From contig JAPVLO010000019.1 of the NCBI GenBank assembly GCA_027257055.1, positions 16,108,501-16,172,500 on the forward strand: 64,000 bases of DNA. The letters are read 5' to 3'. Both the position numbers and the translations under genes were made by a program. This DNA comes from Cephalopachus bancanus. Its lineage: Eukaryota; Chordata; Mammalia; Primates; Tarsiidae. Each line of letters begins with the position of its first letter. Position 1 is the first letter of the stretch. Of the stretch, positions 1 through 12,900 are shown one piece after another. The notes beneath the pieces were generated by a model. The model ran no database searches. It was given only the letters and a program-made list of their open reading frames with translations, and was not told where the DNA came from.

Positions 1-288
1 CTTTCAGAGCAGAAATCAAAGAGTCAATGGGTTGTAAACTTGGTTCTTTGAGGTGACTTTGAGAGGGGGCCTCTCTGACATCTTTTGGTCCTTCTGTAAC
101 ACTGTCAAGTCCAGAGTAGTGGCCAGTGGAAAGCTGGACCCCCTGCTGCCCTTGCGAGTGGCATGGCAGAGACTCACCATCAAATTCTAGAGAAGCTCTA
201 AGGCCTTCTCCACCTTCCTCCATGGTCCCATATTCTGGAAACTCATTTGTGACATTCGGTGGGAGTAAAGTGCTTCCTCCATGATCAC
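1..288 (-). CDS. partial coding exon, unidentified gene (runs off left edge)
   Basis: On the minus strand a splice acceptor (tctgttcacag) ends at 289 and is followed by an open frame that stays open to the window edge: two bases (GT), then 95 codons. It begins DHGGSTLLPPNVTNEF and includes EYGTMEEGGEG, LDSVTEGPKDVREAP and SLQPIDSLISALK near the edge. The composition is acidic and Gly/Ser/Pro/Gln-rich, with no membrane segment or catalytic motif, so it looks like a disordered part of a cytoplasmic or scaffold protein. The GT start completes a codon with the A that ends the exon at 59573-59681 (A|GT, Ser), which supports these as neighbouring exons. A strong donor (ATG|GTGAGT) lies inside the frame at 176-178, so one isoform may end there and give a 111-base exon. 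I do not recognise the gene. Coding status is fairly sure; the name and true 3' end are open. Confidence 0.72.
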
Positions 289-359
289 CTGTGAACAGAC
301 CAGAATGGACACATGATTTGTTTTGGAACAACAGGGTCCGGGATGTATCAATGCATATT

Positions 360-900
360 CACACATATGAGGCACTCAATAATACTTATTAATTTGACTC
401 AGTAACTCCTTCCTCCCACCATCCTGTAACACATGCTTCTCATAATCTTGCAGCTATCCCTTCTACTTAGTCTACATAAGTATAACCACACAAAAAAACA
501 CTTTCAGCATAAGAGATAACCTAACAAAACATGCCACACTTAACCCTGAAAGCCCCACACAAGGATTCAGTTGCTTCATATACATAAAGAGATTAAAATA
601 AGAATATGTAACACCTTCCAAATACCACTCACAAAATAGCAACTAAAATATTTATACTGGTCATAACACTAACTAGCCTTATGATCTAGGAAACAATGTT
701 TGTACAGTGCCATCTCTAGGACAGAGCCTCTGAAAAAAATTTATGATCTATTTAAAGTCAGCAATTTTTTTTTTTCAGTCACAAGTCTCCCCTTCATTGC
801 TAGACTTCTGTGCAGGGGAAAAAAATGCTTTCAAAACATCCTGAAGAATGAAAATGAAATACAAAATGTAATGTGTTGAGAAAGATTTCTAGGATCCCAG
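360..900. other. no recognisable feature
   Basis: AT-rich intron sequence next to the exon at 1-288. I see no gene, repeat family or splice-flanked frame here. Confidence 0.5.
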
Positions 901-904
901 CTGC

Positions 905-1310
905 ATAAAATTTATTTTTTCTCATTTTGTTATTTTAATTCACAAATAAGTTATATATAATGGTATAAAATATGATATTTAATATATGTATACATTTGTA
1001 GAATGGCTAATTCAAGATAATTAACATACCCATCATCTCACTTTTTTCTGTGTGGTGAAAACACTCAAACTCTACCCTCTTAGCAATTTTCAAAGTATAC
1101 AATAAATTGTTATTAACTATAATCACCAAACTACAAATTTATTCCTCCTGTCTGACTGAAATTTTGCATCCTTTGACCAACCTCTCCGCAATCTGCCCTG
1201 GTCCCAGCCCTTGGTGGCCACCATTCATACTCTTCACTTTTTGAGTTCAACATTTTAAATTCTACACGCTAATGTGATCACTAACTGCATAAAATTTCAG
1301 TGGTATCCTA
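905..1310 (-). repeat. L1 3' end fragment (old, L1M type)
   Basis: Antisense L1 3'-UTR-like text: 'gaatggctaattcaagataattaacatacc', 'caaagtatacaataaattgttatta', then the 'ctgtctgactgaaattttg' and 'ttggtggccaccattc' stretch. Part of the same order recurs in the antisense L1 starting at 23990. Heavily diverged. Confidence 0.65.
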
Positions 1311-1319
1311 TGTAGAGCC

Positions 1320-1793
1320 CCAATATATGAGGCAAGAAAACAATATTTAATTAGTATACAGTAGATGTATTATAATAAATCAAATTTACAATACTGTCCT
1401 ATTATGACAGTCAGTGAGACCTGATAATAAAAACCTTCTGATAAGCAAAAAATTTTACTTGGGGATTTATGGATAACAGCTACAGTCCTAATAGCTCCAG
1501 TATCCAATCTCCTTATGAACTTGGTTTTGGTTACTTTGTATCAAGAATATCCTCATCCATCTAAACTAGAGATATAGCGCACTCACATTCACTTTATGAA
1601 AGAGGACAGATGCTGCTGTTTTTCAACCATCACACAGCTAAAACCTCCTATTTAGCAAAATACTTGTGAAATGTCTGAATATATATACTGAAATGGCATG
1701 AAAGACTTGATTCCAAACCAAAAAAGGAAGTAACCTGGAAACACCTGTTAACACATGGCATTCTCTAGTGTATTAAAATTTGATGAACAGTAA
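1320..1793. other. no recognisable feature
   Basis: AT-rich unique-looking DNA between an L1 fragment and a mariner copy. No gene or repeat family recognised. Confidence 0.45.
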
Positions 1794-1795
1794 TA

Positions 1796-2399
1796 CAATG
1801 GGGACCCAAAAAACCTGAAATTGTTTTTTGGAGGGCAGGCCTCTTGTAGTATGGGCTTTCTCCACTAGGTAAGTGTTCTAGGGACTCACTCGGCATCAGT
1901 GTACCAGCTAGCATTGTTGTGAGAGGCTGTGAGAGGCTTCAGCGAATCATGGTCTTTTTTTGTTGTGTTTTGCTGGGTTTTTTGAGAGTCTTTCATCATG
2001 TTTGTACATTTCATGATGGGTGATTTATGCGCACACCTGCCTACACCACTCTGAGTGTTCAGCAGTTTTTAACCAAAAGCAGCATGATCCTCCCGTGTCC
2101 AACCCTTCGCCTATTTACCTGATCTCGTCCCTAGTGACTTTTTTGTTTCCCCAGATGAAAAAAAAAGTCCTCAAAGGAAACGTTTTGCCCATGTGGAAGA
2201 GGTGAAACAAAAACAACACAAACATTAAAAGATATCAAAATTAACAAGTTCAAAAACTGTTTTAAGCAGTGAAAAAAAGTCTCCATAAGTGTACTACATC
2301 AAAAGGAGAATAATTTAAAGGTGCCTGGAGTTTAAACATGTAAGAATATACAATTTTTTATAAATAAATTCAGAGGGTTTTTTGGGGGGAGGGGCCTTG
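1796..2399 (+). mobile_element. mariner-like element, internally deleted (copy M1)
   Basis: A 604-bp element flanked by TA at 1794-1795 and 2400-2401. The 5' end (caatggggacccaaaaaacc) matches the reverse complement of the 3' end. Near 2010-2330 it keeps the C-terminal part of a mariner transposase. At 2121-2144 one frame reads DLVPSDFF, the region of the third catalytic Asp. It is followed, after a frameshift, by MKKKVLKGNV. The N-terminal and central transposase (roughly half of a 1.3-kb mariner) is absent, as in three other copies in this window, so it is a non-autonomous derivative. Confidence 0.8.
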
Positions 2400-2438
2400 T
2401 ACATCTGAGAGTGTATGCTGTTTCATATTCCATTTTTA

Positions 2439-2623
<185 letters not shown>

Positions 2624-2914
2624 GCCGAGCTCAGTGGCTCAGCCTGTAATCCCGCGCCTTTGGGAGGCTAAGGTGAGTGGATTGCCTGAGCCTGCGGGTT
2701 CAAGACCCGCCTGGGCAGCGAGACCTCATCTCTACAATAAATCAAAAAATCAGCCGGGCGTGGTAGTGCACGCCTGTAATTCCGGCTACTCGGAAGGCTG
2801 AGGCGGAAGGATCGCCGTAGCCCAGCAGGTCGAGGCTGCGGTGGCTGGGAGCGGCTACTGCACTCCAGTCTGGGTGACAGAATGAGACTCCAACTCAAAA
2901 AAAAAAAAAAAAAA
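2624..2914 (+). repeat. Alu, young lineage-specific subfamily
   Basis: Full dimeric Alu with the young diagnostic set: GTGGCTCAGCC, CCCGCGCC, GGGTTCAAGACCCGCC, ACAATAAATCAAAAAATCAG, GGCTGCGGTGGC. It is inserted in the TAA-rich tail of the preceding monomer, and the same TAA-rich text lies on both sides as target duplication. Confidence 0.88.
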
Positions 2915-3498
2915 ATAATAATAATAATAAATTAAATTGGAATCGAGTGTTGATAAAATCTAGGTAGCCCTTCTCTCTGATGGTATTTATAATATCTTCA
3001 CAAGACAGAACTAATAAAATGTAGCTTGCTGATATCTGAAGGAGAAGCAACTTTTCAAACTCTCATCTTAAAAAAGAAGACAGCTAAAAACAATAAAGTG
3101 GCATGCTTTTCCTAAGGTGGCATGTTGACATTTTTATTTCTCAGTAAAGAATGTAGTAGGACTTTCCATTTTTCTACCTTTTAAGACTCAGTGGTTTTTA
3201 TTATATTCACAAAATTGGTGACCATCACTTATGATCTGATTCCAGAACACTTTTATCACATCCACAAAGAAACCACATATCCGTAAACAGCCACTTCCCA
3301 TTGCCCCCTCCTCAGCTGCCAGTAACTACCAACCTATACTCTGATTCTACAGAATTATGTATTCTAGACATTTCATATCAGTGCAATCAAAAAATATGTG
3401 GCATTTGGGCCTGGCTTCTTTCACTTAACACAAGGTTATCAGGGTGTATTCATATTGTAGCATGTATCACAGCATCACTCCTTCAATTATTATTATTA

Positions 3499-3913
3499 TT
3501 TTCTATATGGAGACAGGGTCTCTTATGATGCCCAGACTGATCTTGAACTCCTTGCTCCTTCTTTTTTTTTTTTTTTTGAGTTGGAGTCTCACTCTGTCGC
3601 CCAGACTGGAGTGCAGTGGCCGCTCCCGGCCACCGCAGCCTCCACCTGCTGGGCTCCGGCGATCCTTCCGCCTCAGCCTTCCGAGTAACCGGAATTACAG
3701 GCATGCGCTACCACACCCGGCCGATTTTTTTTTTTTATTTATTGTAGAGATGAGGTCTCGCTGCCCAGGTGGGTCTCGAACCCGCGGGCTCAGGCAATCC
3801 ACTCACCTCAGCCTCCCAAAGGCGCGGGATTACAGGCTGAGCCACCGAGCCCGGCTCAAGTGATCCTTCTATCTCAGTCTCTTGAGTAGCTGGGACAACC
3901 ACGGCATCCAGTC
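3499..3913 (-). repeat. older Alu piece split by a younger Alu
   Basis: Antisense Alu text at 3499-3561 (ggagacagggtctcttatgatgccc...) resumes at 3858-3913 (caagtgatccttctatctca...gtagctgggac). The 3562-3857 Alu sits between the two halves. L1 sequence continues on both outer sides. Confidence 0.65.
3562..3857 (-). repeat. Alu, young lineage-specific subfamily
   Basis: Antisense full-length dimer with T-tail at 3562-3577 and end 'gagcccggctc'. It carries all young diagnostics, including the GTGGCC..GGCCAC hairpin in the right arm. Nested in an older Alu, itself nested in L1. Confidence 0.9.
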
Positions 3914-4898
3914 GAGAACCTCATGCTTTTTTATTGCTAAATAATATTTTATTGTTTGGAAATAGCCACATTTTCTCTATTCATCAGTTGATGAGATATT
4001 TGGGTTGTTTCTACTTTTTGGCTACTGTGAACAATGGACTGGTATACAAGTTTCTAGGTCTAAATATATTTTCAATTCCCTTCAGTGTATACCAAGGAGT
4101 GGAACTTCTGGGTCATATGATAAATCTATGTTTAATGTTTTAGAACTGCCAAACAGATTCCCAAAGCAACTGCACTATTTTGCATTCCTACTGGCAGTGC
4201 CTGAGAGTTCCATGATTGCCCATGTTTATTATTACAGACATCCTAAGATACAGTGGTATCTTAGTGTGGTTCGGATTTTCATTTCCCTAATGATTAATTA
4301 TGTTGGGCATCTTGTCATGTGTTTATTGGTCATTTTGTCTCTTTTTTAGAGACATGTTTATTCAGATCCAGTACCCATTGTATAACTGGGTTGTTTGTGT
4401 TTTTATTGTTGAGTTGCAAGAATTAGTTATATATTCTGGACAAAAGTTCTTTATTAAATATATAATTTACAACGATTTTTCTTTTCTGTATGTTGTCTTT
4501 TCACTTAATTGATGGTGTCTTTTGAAGCCTAACAGTTTTTAAATTTTATAAAATCCAACTTATCTATTTTTTATTTGATTTCTTGTGCTTCTGTTATCAT
4601 ACGCAGCAAACCATTGTCTAAAACAAGGTCACAAAGATTACTTCTATGTTTTCTCCTATGAGCTTTTCAGCATTAATTATTATGTTTAGATCTTAGATCC
4701 ACTTTGAGATAACTTTTGTGTATGATGTGACAAAGATCCAGCTTCATTCATTTGCATATGAATATTCAGTAGTGCCAGCACTATCTATGAAAAAGACTGC
4801 TTTCCCCATTGAAGATCCTTGATACCCATTTAAAAAAATCAATTGACCATATATGTAAAGGTTTATTTCTGGACTCTTAATCCTATACCATTAAGTGA

Positions 4899-5213
<315 letters not shown>

Positions 5214-5929
5214 ATGCCTTTCCTTATAATATTGTAGCAGTGCAGTGAGCAAAATCTGAAAGTGAGTTTTCTATGTTGTTTTGACTATTCTGACCTTGCA
5301 TTTCCCAAATGAATTTTAGGATTACCTAGTCAGACAACTGAGATTTTGATAGGGATTGCAATGAATCTATAGAGTATTGGCTTCTTAACAGTTATTACTA
5401 TTACAGCTTTTGATCCGTAATCATGGGTTGTCTTTTCATTTAATCTTCTTTAATTTCTTTCAACAATGTTGTGTAGTTTTAAATGTACATGTTTGGCATT
5501 ATTTTTGTTAAATTTATTCCCATAAGTATCCTATTCCTTTTGATACGGTATTTTAAATTTCATTTTTAGATCATTAATTCCTAGCATATAGAAATACAAT
5601 TTGTTGCTACATATTGATTTTATATCCTACAACCCTGCTGAACTTGTGTTTTAATTCTAATAGCATTTTTGTAGATTCCTCAGGATTTTCTGCATACAAG
5701 ATCATGTCATCTGTGAATAGGGATAGTTACTTCTTCCTTTCCAGTCCAAATCTATCTTTCCCAATCAACTTTCTCTCAACTCCCCTTTCAAATATATTAT
5801 ATCATTGCCTCTAAACTGAAGGAAGTGTGCAGCACATGAATAGTTTGAAAAGTTTCTAATTCTAATACACACTGGAAATAACGTTAACCATACATACACT
5901 CTGATCATTAAACACCTTTTTCCTTCACA

Positions 5930-6080
5930 CAACCTCTTTTCTCTACCTGACATACTTTTTATTCCCATCTCAACATGACCAAATTATTTTCACCTTTCAA
6001 GACCTAACTCAAATTCCTTCACCTTAAATAAGCCTTCCCTTAATTGCCAACCCTTGAAAGAAGTCACTTCTCCTCCCTAA
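5930..6080 (+). repeat. L2 3'-end fragment
   Basis: 'cacctttcaagacctaactcaaattcc' and 'aagccttcccttaattgcc' resemble the L2 3' region (pooled 'caaggctcagctcaaatgcc ... gaagccttccctga' text). Diverged. Confidence 0.5.
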
Positions 6081-6089
6081 AAATAAATG

Positions 6090-7230
6090 TCAAAATAACT
6101 TTAGCTTTATATTACATATAATGCAAATATAAGAAATAAATGAGAATAATGTTAGCTTACATCTTAAAGCTTCCATAGGCTACAATTTTTAAGCCATCAT
6201 GAAAACTGACCACAGTGATCACTGAAGTCATATTTATACATAACACTACAAAATACTACAGTGAAATCCATTCAATAAAGGGAAGAAAATTAACCTTTAT
6301 CATTTGAAGCCCACTTTCTTCTAATAGTTTCAACTGCCATCTTTAAAACAATCACAGAAATAAACCCTAGCCCAAAGAGAAGTAACCACAAAGAAATCAA
6401 GAAAAGGGGCCTCATATAAATTTGGTAACTCCTAAACTCATTTTAAATAATCTTCATTGCAATGTCCCCCAGAAAGAAACAGCAGATGCCACAATAGTGG
6501 GCACGTACTTGTGGAGTTTGATGTAACAACTTGCCAAAGAAAGTGAGATCAGATAAAAGGGAGAAAGGCAAAAGCAAAGCCCTGAATGACAAATAGCTTG
6601 TTTTACTCTTCGAATAAGTTCTCCTGGTCTAAGTTTACCATTCTAATTCAGGACTGGGGTAGATCGAGGAAACAAATGTTCTGAGAGGCTAAATAACCTG
6701 ACCAAAGTCAATAAAATGATGTTCAATAAAGTATCGTATCAGAACTAAAAGCCAGGACTAGATTCCTCTTCTATCTCTCAGGAGTAAATGCCTGTGAAAA
6801 ACTCAGAGGTCACTGAATTGTGGGACCATCATTTCCAACAGCACAATGTTAGAAAATATAAAGAAAGTCTTCTTGTCGCTTCTGGGTAGAAATTACCTTT
6901 ATATGTCATGTCCGTGTGGATTGATTCAGCATAACGGCAAATATTTCCTTTCAAATAAGGCACACCTTTGTAAGTAGCAAGAATGATCTATTTTTTGCCG
7001 TTTGCATCTCGTCACAACTTGAACTGTCTTTAACAACAAATTGTTGCAAAGTATTAATCCTGATATTTAACTTAGAATTTCTGATTTATTCCTTATGTTT
7101 AAAAATTGGAACTCAATGCTAGGATTAGTTTTAGTTTTTGTTTTTTTTTAAGATCAAATTCTTTTACTTTAAGATATTTTTCTCTGCTTCCTTTTAAAAC
7201 AGGGCCAGAGATACTTCCTATTAATTGGTC
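6090..7230. other. no recognisable feature
   Basis: Unique-looking intron DNA with no splice-flanked open frame and no repeat family I can name. Confidence 0.4.
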
Positions 7231-7234
7231 ACAG

Positions 7235-7330
7235 CTTCCCAACATTTATTCACTTGTCCAGCAAATATTTATTAATTACTTGCTAGGTACTCAACATAGG
7301 GGATTCAAAGCTGAATAATGACAGTACATG
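7235..7330 (+). repeat. ancient interspersed repeat fragment (L2/MIR-like)
   Basis: 'ccagcaaatatttattaattacttgctaggtactcaa...gattcaaagctgaataatgacag' resembles the 'caaatatttattgagcacctactatgtgcc' text of very old mammalian repeats. The family is not certain. Confidence 0.4.
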
Positions 7331-7679
7331 AGAAGTCTTTCTGGCATGTTAAAAATATCACCTGGTAGTACGTGAAGGACATGTAGGGGAGAGGGTACAA
7401 ACACAGACTCAGAACAGCAACACACACCCTAGCAATAGTATAGGTGAGAGATAATGATGAGTGCTAGAGCCAGAACAGAGGCAGAACAGACAGGAACAAA
7501 GATGCAAAGGTTGTTGCATCTCCTAGGACACTGCTTTGGCCAGTTTCCATGACCACCCCCCCACCCCACCCCCCACTGCCTCAGCCCCCACTAATTTCAA
7601 TATGCTTCCTGGAAAGTCATTGCTCAGCCTCATCCAACTGCCATGGCTCTTACACCTACAACTTGTTAACAATTTCCCT

Positions 7680-7790
7680 TTGCCTTTCTTTGGTCGATAT
7701 CTATTACTCATGTAAGAATCCAACTCAAAATATTTCTCCTCCGGAAAGCCTTCCTGAGTTAAGACCTGCCCGAATTTGATAACATATCTG
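7680..7790 (+). repeat. L2 fragment
   Basis: 'gaatccaactcaaaatatttctcctccggaaagccttcctgagtt' corresponds to the L2 'ctcaaatgtcacctcctccaggaagccttcc' region. Confidence 0.5.
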
Positions 7791-8694
7791 TGACAGAGGG
7801 ATTAGCTTACTACACAAAAAGAACTTTAGCACTTACCTAAATGTAAACTACACACTAGTAAAATCTGAATTAATAAAGAGATTGTAGCTTTACTGCACTT
7901 ATTTTTCCCCTTAAAGGAATAAAAATATAGTGTAAAGTGTATAGTAGGAAAAGGAGAATAATTTTCACACTCATGTGATATATATGTACTTTTGGGGGGT
8001 ATCTATTTATATTCCATTAGAAGTCATCCTTTTCTAACAGCAATCTTATCTGCTGCTTTATTTGGTCAGACTCCCTAACAAATTATGTTTCCTGTTGTTT
8101 AATAAAGATGTTTTTCCTGTGATGAAATACAAGCCCACTGATTATTTTTTAGATTTTTTTTCCCTTGATTTAATATACTGAGAAAGAAATGGGATACTTT
8201 TGAATGTTTACAAGATCAATGTTAGGACTGCTTTGGATTGTGTATTAAATAGCCATCTGTTTCTGAAACACAGGGACGGGACTGTAATAAATTTTCTTTA
8301 AATCACGAGGAAATGAGCCTGCTGCATAAGACTGGCTGCAGAAAAACCGTGGCATTTCTAAGAATTATCCTGTTTGAGGACCAGTAAATGAAACAGATAT
8401 TCTTTCACTCTGGCCAGCAAACTCCTTAAAAGAAAATGGTTCAAGAAAAACAAAATAAATATTTAGCATGTCTACCGCAGACTCAGTCACTGAAAGTTGA
8501 AATTTGAAGCAAATAAAACAGTTTTTCATGGGGGATTCTGAGCAATAGGACATAGGTTTCTCCAGACAATACAACTGTCACATCTTTGCCTAGATTCTTC
8601 AAGAGAACCAAAATTATGAATTCTGCAAACATATATTTCCTGGAACTCGGTGGTTTTCAGAAAAGCTTTTTTGCTGTCTTAAAAGCTGTTTTGT

Positions 8695-8815
8695 TGCCAC
8701 TAGAATATAAACTCCAAAAAGTAAGAACTGTGTCTGCTTTCTTTACTATCATAACCCCAGAGCCCATAATCATAGTACCTAGCAAAATGGTACTATTGTT
8801 GAATCAATGGATTAA
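8695..8815 (+). repeat. L2 3'-end fragment
   Basis: 'actagaatataaactccaaaaagtaagaactgtgtctgc...agagcccataatcatagtacctagcaaaatggt...ttgttgaatcaatgg' follows the L2 3' end ('aagctccttgagggcaggga...cacagtgcctggca...tgttgaatgaatg'). Confidence 0.6.
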
Positions 8816-8994
8816 GACTTTCCTATAACCAATGGGATACCAATTAACAGAACCTCAAGGCAGAAACAAAAAGCCTTCTAAAACACAAGCAAAAGACTAC
8901 ATGTTAGTGCCACTCAAGTTCAAGCCCCACTCAAGTACAAGCTTGAATAGGATGCTAAAAACACCAGGGGACTTCCCAACTTGAGAACTAGCCC

Positions 8995-9115
8995 ATTCTT
9001 TCCTTTTCTCATCCAGCATTTTTTGTACACCATGTATGTGTCATGCACTGGAGCACAGAAAAACAAAAAAGACCAGTGTGGCTCTTGTCATCAAGGAGCT
9101 TATAATCTAGCAATT
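8995..9115 (+). repeat. ancient LINE-like fragment
   Basis: 'catgcactggagcacagaaaaac...gtgtggctcttgtcatcaaggagcttataatctag' resembles the common ancient text 'gcactgggatacaaa...ccctcaaggagctcacagtctag'. Family assignment uncertain (L2 or relative). Confidence 0.4.
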
Positions 9116-9264
9116 CTACCTGTATATACACTCTACTTGCAGACAAAGCTCAGGCAGTGGCAAATTTTAGTGGAGACAATCCTGGCTCATTACAGAATTC
9201 AGCATGATTCTACATGAGCTATTACTATTAAGCATACATTTTGCAACTGATTTCACTCTAAACA

Positions 9265-9700
9265 CTGTGTTGTCCAATATGATAGCCACATCCACATATA
9301 GCTATTTAAATTTAAATTATTTACAATTAGCTGGGCTCGGTGGCTCAGCCTGTAATCCCGCGCCTTTGGGAGGCTGAGGTGAGTGGATTGCCTGAGCCCG
9401 CGGGTTCGAGACCCACCTGGGCAGCAAGACCTCATCTCTACAGTAAATAAAAAAAATCAACCTGGCTTGGTAGTGTGCGCCTGTAATTCCGGCTACTTGG
9501 AAGGCTGGGGCGGAAGGATCGCCGGAGACCAGCAGGTCAAGGCTGCGGTGGCCGGGAGCGGCCACTGCACTCCAGTCTGGGCGACAGAGTGAGACTCCCA
9601 ACTCAAAAAAAAAAAAAAAAATTATTTACACTTTAATAAAATCAAAAATTCAGTTCCTCAGTGCTCCATACCATGTGTAGCTAGTAGCTACTATACTGTA
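9265..9700. mobile_element. non-autonomous DNA transposon remnant split by an Alu
   Basis: Left part 'gtgttgtccaatatgatagccacatcc' and right part 'catgtgtagctagtagctactatactg' are the two ends of an old hAT-like element of the 'tgtccaatagaaatat...agccacatgtggctagtggctac' kind. The Alu at 9329-9620 interrupts it. Confidence 0.5.
9329..9620 (+). repeat. Alu, young lineage-specific subfamily
   Basis: Full dimer, diagnostics as in the other young copies (GGGTTCGAGACCCACC, GGTGGCCGGGAGCGGCCAC). Target duplication AATTATTTACA occurs before 9329 and again after the A-tail at about 9620-9630. Confidence 0.92.
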
Positions 9701-9754
9701 GTATACAAACATAGATCATTTTCATCACCATATAAAGTTTCATTTGAAAGTACT

Positions 9755-9940
9755 ACCCTAGAGCCTTCTTACTCACTGTGACCTTGAGATAGCAGCATAG
9801 ATATCACCCAGGAGGCTTGCTAGAAAGGCAGGCACTTGGGCACCATACTCAAGACCTTCCCAAACAGAATCTTGTCGCTTTCTAAAACAAGAACCCCAGA
9901 TGATTCATATACACATTAAAGTACAGAAATCACTGCTCCA
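9755..9940 (+). mobile_element. MER5-like (hAT-Charlie) remnant
   Basis: 'agtactaccctagagcc ... catagatatcacccaggaggcttgctagaaaggcaggcacttgggc...agaaccccagatgattcatat' follows the MER5 consensus order (catcagaatcacctgggagcttgttaaaaatgcag). Confidence 0.5.
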
Positions 9941-9944
9941 AAAC

Positions 9945-12900
9945 ATGACAACAAAATCTAAAAGTCATTCTGACTGCATTTAAATGGCTATTTTTTTATT
10001 TTAAAAGATATCACAAGTTCCTACTACTAACCAAAAGGTCCAAATGTTCAATCAAATAGACAACAACTAAAGGAAGTTCCAAGAAAACACAGTCTCTCAT
10101 TTCTATGAAGAGAAAGACTTGATCATTGTGGTCTGGGTTTGCCCTCTAACTAGCAAGTACCCTGGGACCCTTTTCAAGAGTGGAAGAAAATTGCCTCTAC
10201 TGTAATTTGAGCTCTTCTTGATTTTATAGCTCATAGTAAATTTATCTCACAATGAATGCTCAATGACTCTATACTTATGCAAAGGATCATAAAATAATAA
10301 AATAATTGCAAGTGTAAACTTGACCATTAGCAAAAGCCTGTACATTAATATCTGTACACAGCCTTTAAAAATTACATTGGCGCTTAAAAGAAAAGGGCTA
10401 AGGAAAAAGTAAGGCTTTTCAATTTTTAAAAACCAGAATATTTTTCCAGAGTTGTAATGTTCATGTCTTTGGATGCATTACTTGTAAGTTAAAAACGCAT
10501 AGGAAAATTTGGTCTGATGATGTACTATGGCTATGGAGAGCACTAAGTGTCTAGAATCTGTCTCATAAGATTTTCAGTTCTTTATGAATTAAGGGTAACC
10601 TAACCAATAATATATTTTCCCCCTTTGTACGTGAGATACTCATAAATGCAATGACATTCTTGGTATTCTCTGTTTCCTAATGAATAGCAGTTAGCAAATA
10701 CCTTGAAACTTTTATTATCAATTATATGAGTAAAGAACTACAAATTATTGAATTACTTTAACAGTGGAAAATTTATAGAAGCAAACTTAAAATCACATTA
10801 CCCCTTGACTTATCAGAAAGGAATTCAATCCCAAAGGTGGGGAAGCCATGACCATGGAGTAAAGGGAGGGTACCTTGACCCCTTAGTCTGAAAATTTATA
10901 AATCAATAAGATTAGATGACAAATGCCTAATTTACAAAGCAGATGTAAAAAGCAAGACTAAAAAAAAAAAAAAACTCAAATGCATTTCATCTATAAGTAA
11001 CTATAATCGTTAACTGTGAATAATAATAATCGATGTTTTCATATTCATAATCAATAAACCTCTCCAGCAACACACTGTTGCATGGTTCAAGCTCTCAATG
11101 CAATAGTAAAAAATTTGTATTAAACCAAACAGAAGGATAATCTGACCCATTTTATCCAGCAATAGAAAATAAACTTGGTATGATAAAAATAACAGAAAAT
11201 GAGTATGCGTAATTAGTAGTTACTAAATGAGTAGTCTAAGTTCATTATATTTTGGGACATGTTCTTCACCCTTATAAAAGTCACATTTTGGAGAAGGCTA
11301 TGATATGTCCAAGATGAAGACTACTGTCTGGACACTGATAACTCTCTAAAAGCACAGATATTTGAGTTATTTATGTGCTGCAAAAGCCAGGAAAAGACCT
11401 GGCAGCCACCACACAAGCTTTTAACATGTGCACATACACAAAGAATGTTCCATTAATTGGACACTCTTTCCCCAAGTGATTAATAGTTGCAGCTGTGCTG
11501 ACTGCAAACTGACTTTCACATATTAATGGTTCAGACTCAGTATTTCTCATTCAGTTCTAATCCTTAGAGAAATGATAATAGAAGATCTCTGCAAGCTAAG
11601 GAGTGGCACCGCATACAGAATACAGAAGGGAAGATGAGTGAGACAAGGAACGGCTCATTAATTTTAAAACAAAGTCTCTGCAACTGTGTATAGACTGTTA
11701 CTCATCATAAAGAAGAAACACTAAGCTGTAAGAGCTGAACTTGAGCTCATCTTTAAAATCATTGATTTCCAAAGCTGGCTTCTTTTTCAACCAGAAGAAT
11801 TACCCACTTTTGTCTGTCTCTCAGCCACTTGTCATCATTTCTTTTTATTTTTTATATCCACATTTGTGCTTCTCCTTTCAACCTTATCTCATATCAGAGT
11901 TGCTCCTCTGATTTAACCCATTCTGTCTATTTTCCTGTTTGGGAATCCATACTTCTAAAAATCCAATTTAAGAATTTCACTCTCTTCACCGACTTTTTGG
12001 TTTTTATTTTTTTTTAAGCAAAAAAAAAGTTTAAACTAAACTTTTAAATAATCCTATAATCTTGGTCACAGCAAGTTTCCTTTTGCTAAAATTAACATAG
12101 ATGTGGTAATATTAATATAAACTGTTTCTTAAATAAAATATTTTGTGAACTACTTTAATATTTAAGAAATTGACGTTTCCAAATATTATACACTTCTTTT
12201 AAGGAATAATTATGAATGCCAAGCAACTGGAGTTCTTAGCAGTGATGATCAACTACTGCTTGGGACTTCCCTAAACAGTTGTCTATAAAGACAGATGTTA
12301 GGTGCAGTGGTAGACATGCAACCTCACTCAGCCTCCAGTGTGTAACAAGCCTCAGTTGATCAACATTTGTATTCAGTCATTTTCATGCTCAGTAGGAGAC
12401 CCATAGTTTCACTAAGGATTCAAGTTACAAACGGACATAAACCATCATTCCAGGTATATTTAAAAATGCAAATTTATAGGGCATTGTTGAAAGCCAGTTT
12501 CTCTGTGAGAGAGAAATAAATCTTGAATTACTATAACCATGACACTTTTAACAGATAGGAAAAACACACCACAGTGTGCAAACTGAGACACCTGTCACAA
12601 ATTAAACTTCCAGGAGAGATACTACCTCAGCCTCAACTACAGTGTTTACAAAAAAATTTTTGTGCTACCTCTGAGTCAACCTTGTTTTCTTCTAGGCTAT
12701 TCAGATACTAAGCCGTACTTCAGGCAAGCAGATAGAAAGGAGTTTGAGCTCTTTAAGAGAAACTCCTCCCCTATTCCCATCCAGCACCACAATATTATGT
12801 CTTTCTGAAACTACAGGGGTAGCCTGTTTTCTCCCTTTCTACCTGTATAATACATCACAGACAGGGAGCAGAAATAGGGTGATAGAATTCTGTGTTCCCA

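Noticed and set aside
3444..3863. 139-codon frame
   Set aside because: Antisense L1 text running into an antisense Alu; no gene.
4005..4349. 114-codon frame
   Set aside because: Antisense L1 ORF2; the L1 sense strand has stops and the frame has no ATG context or splice support.
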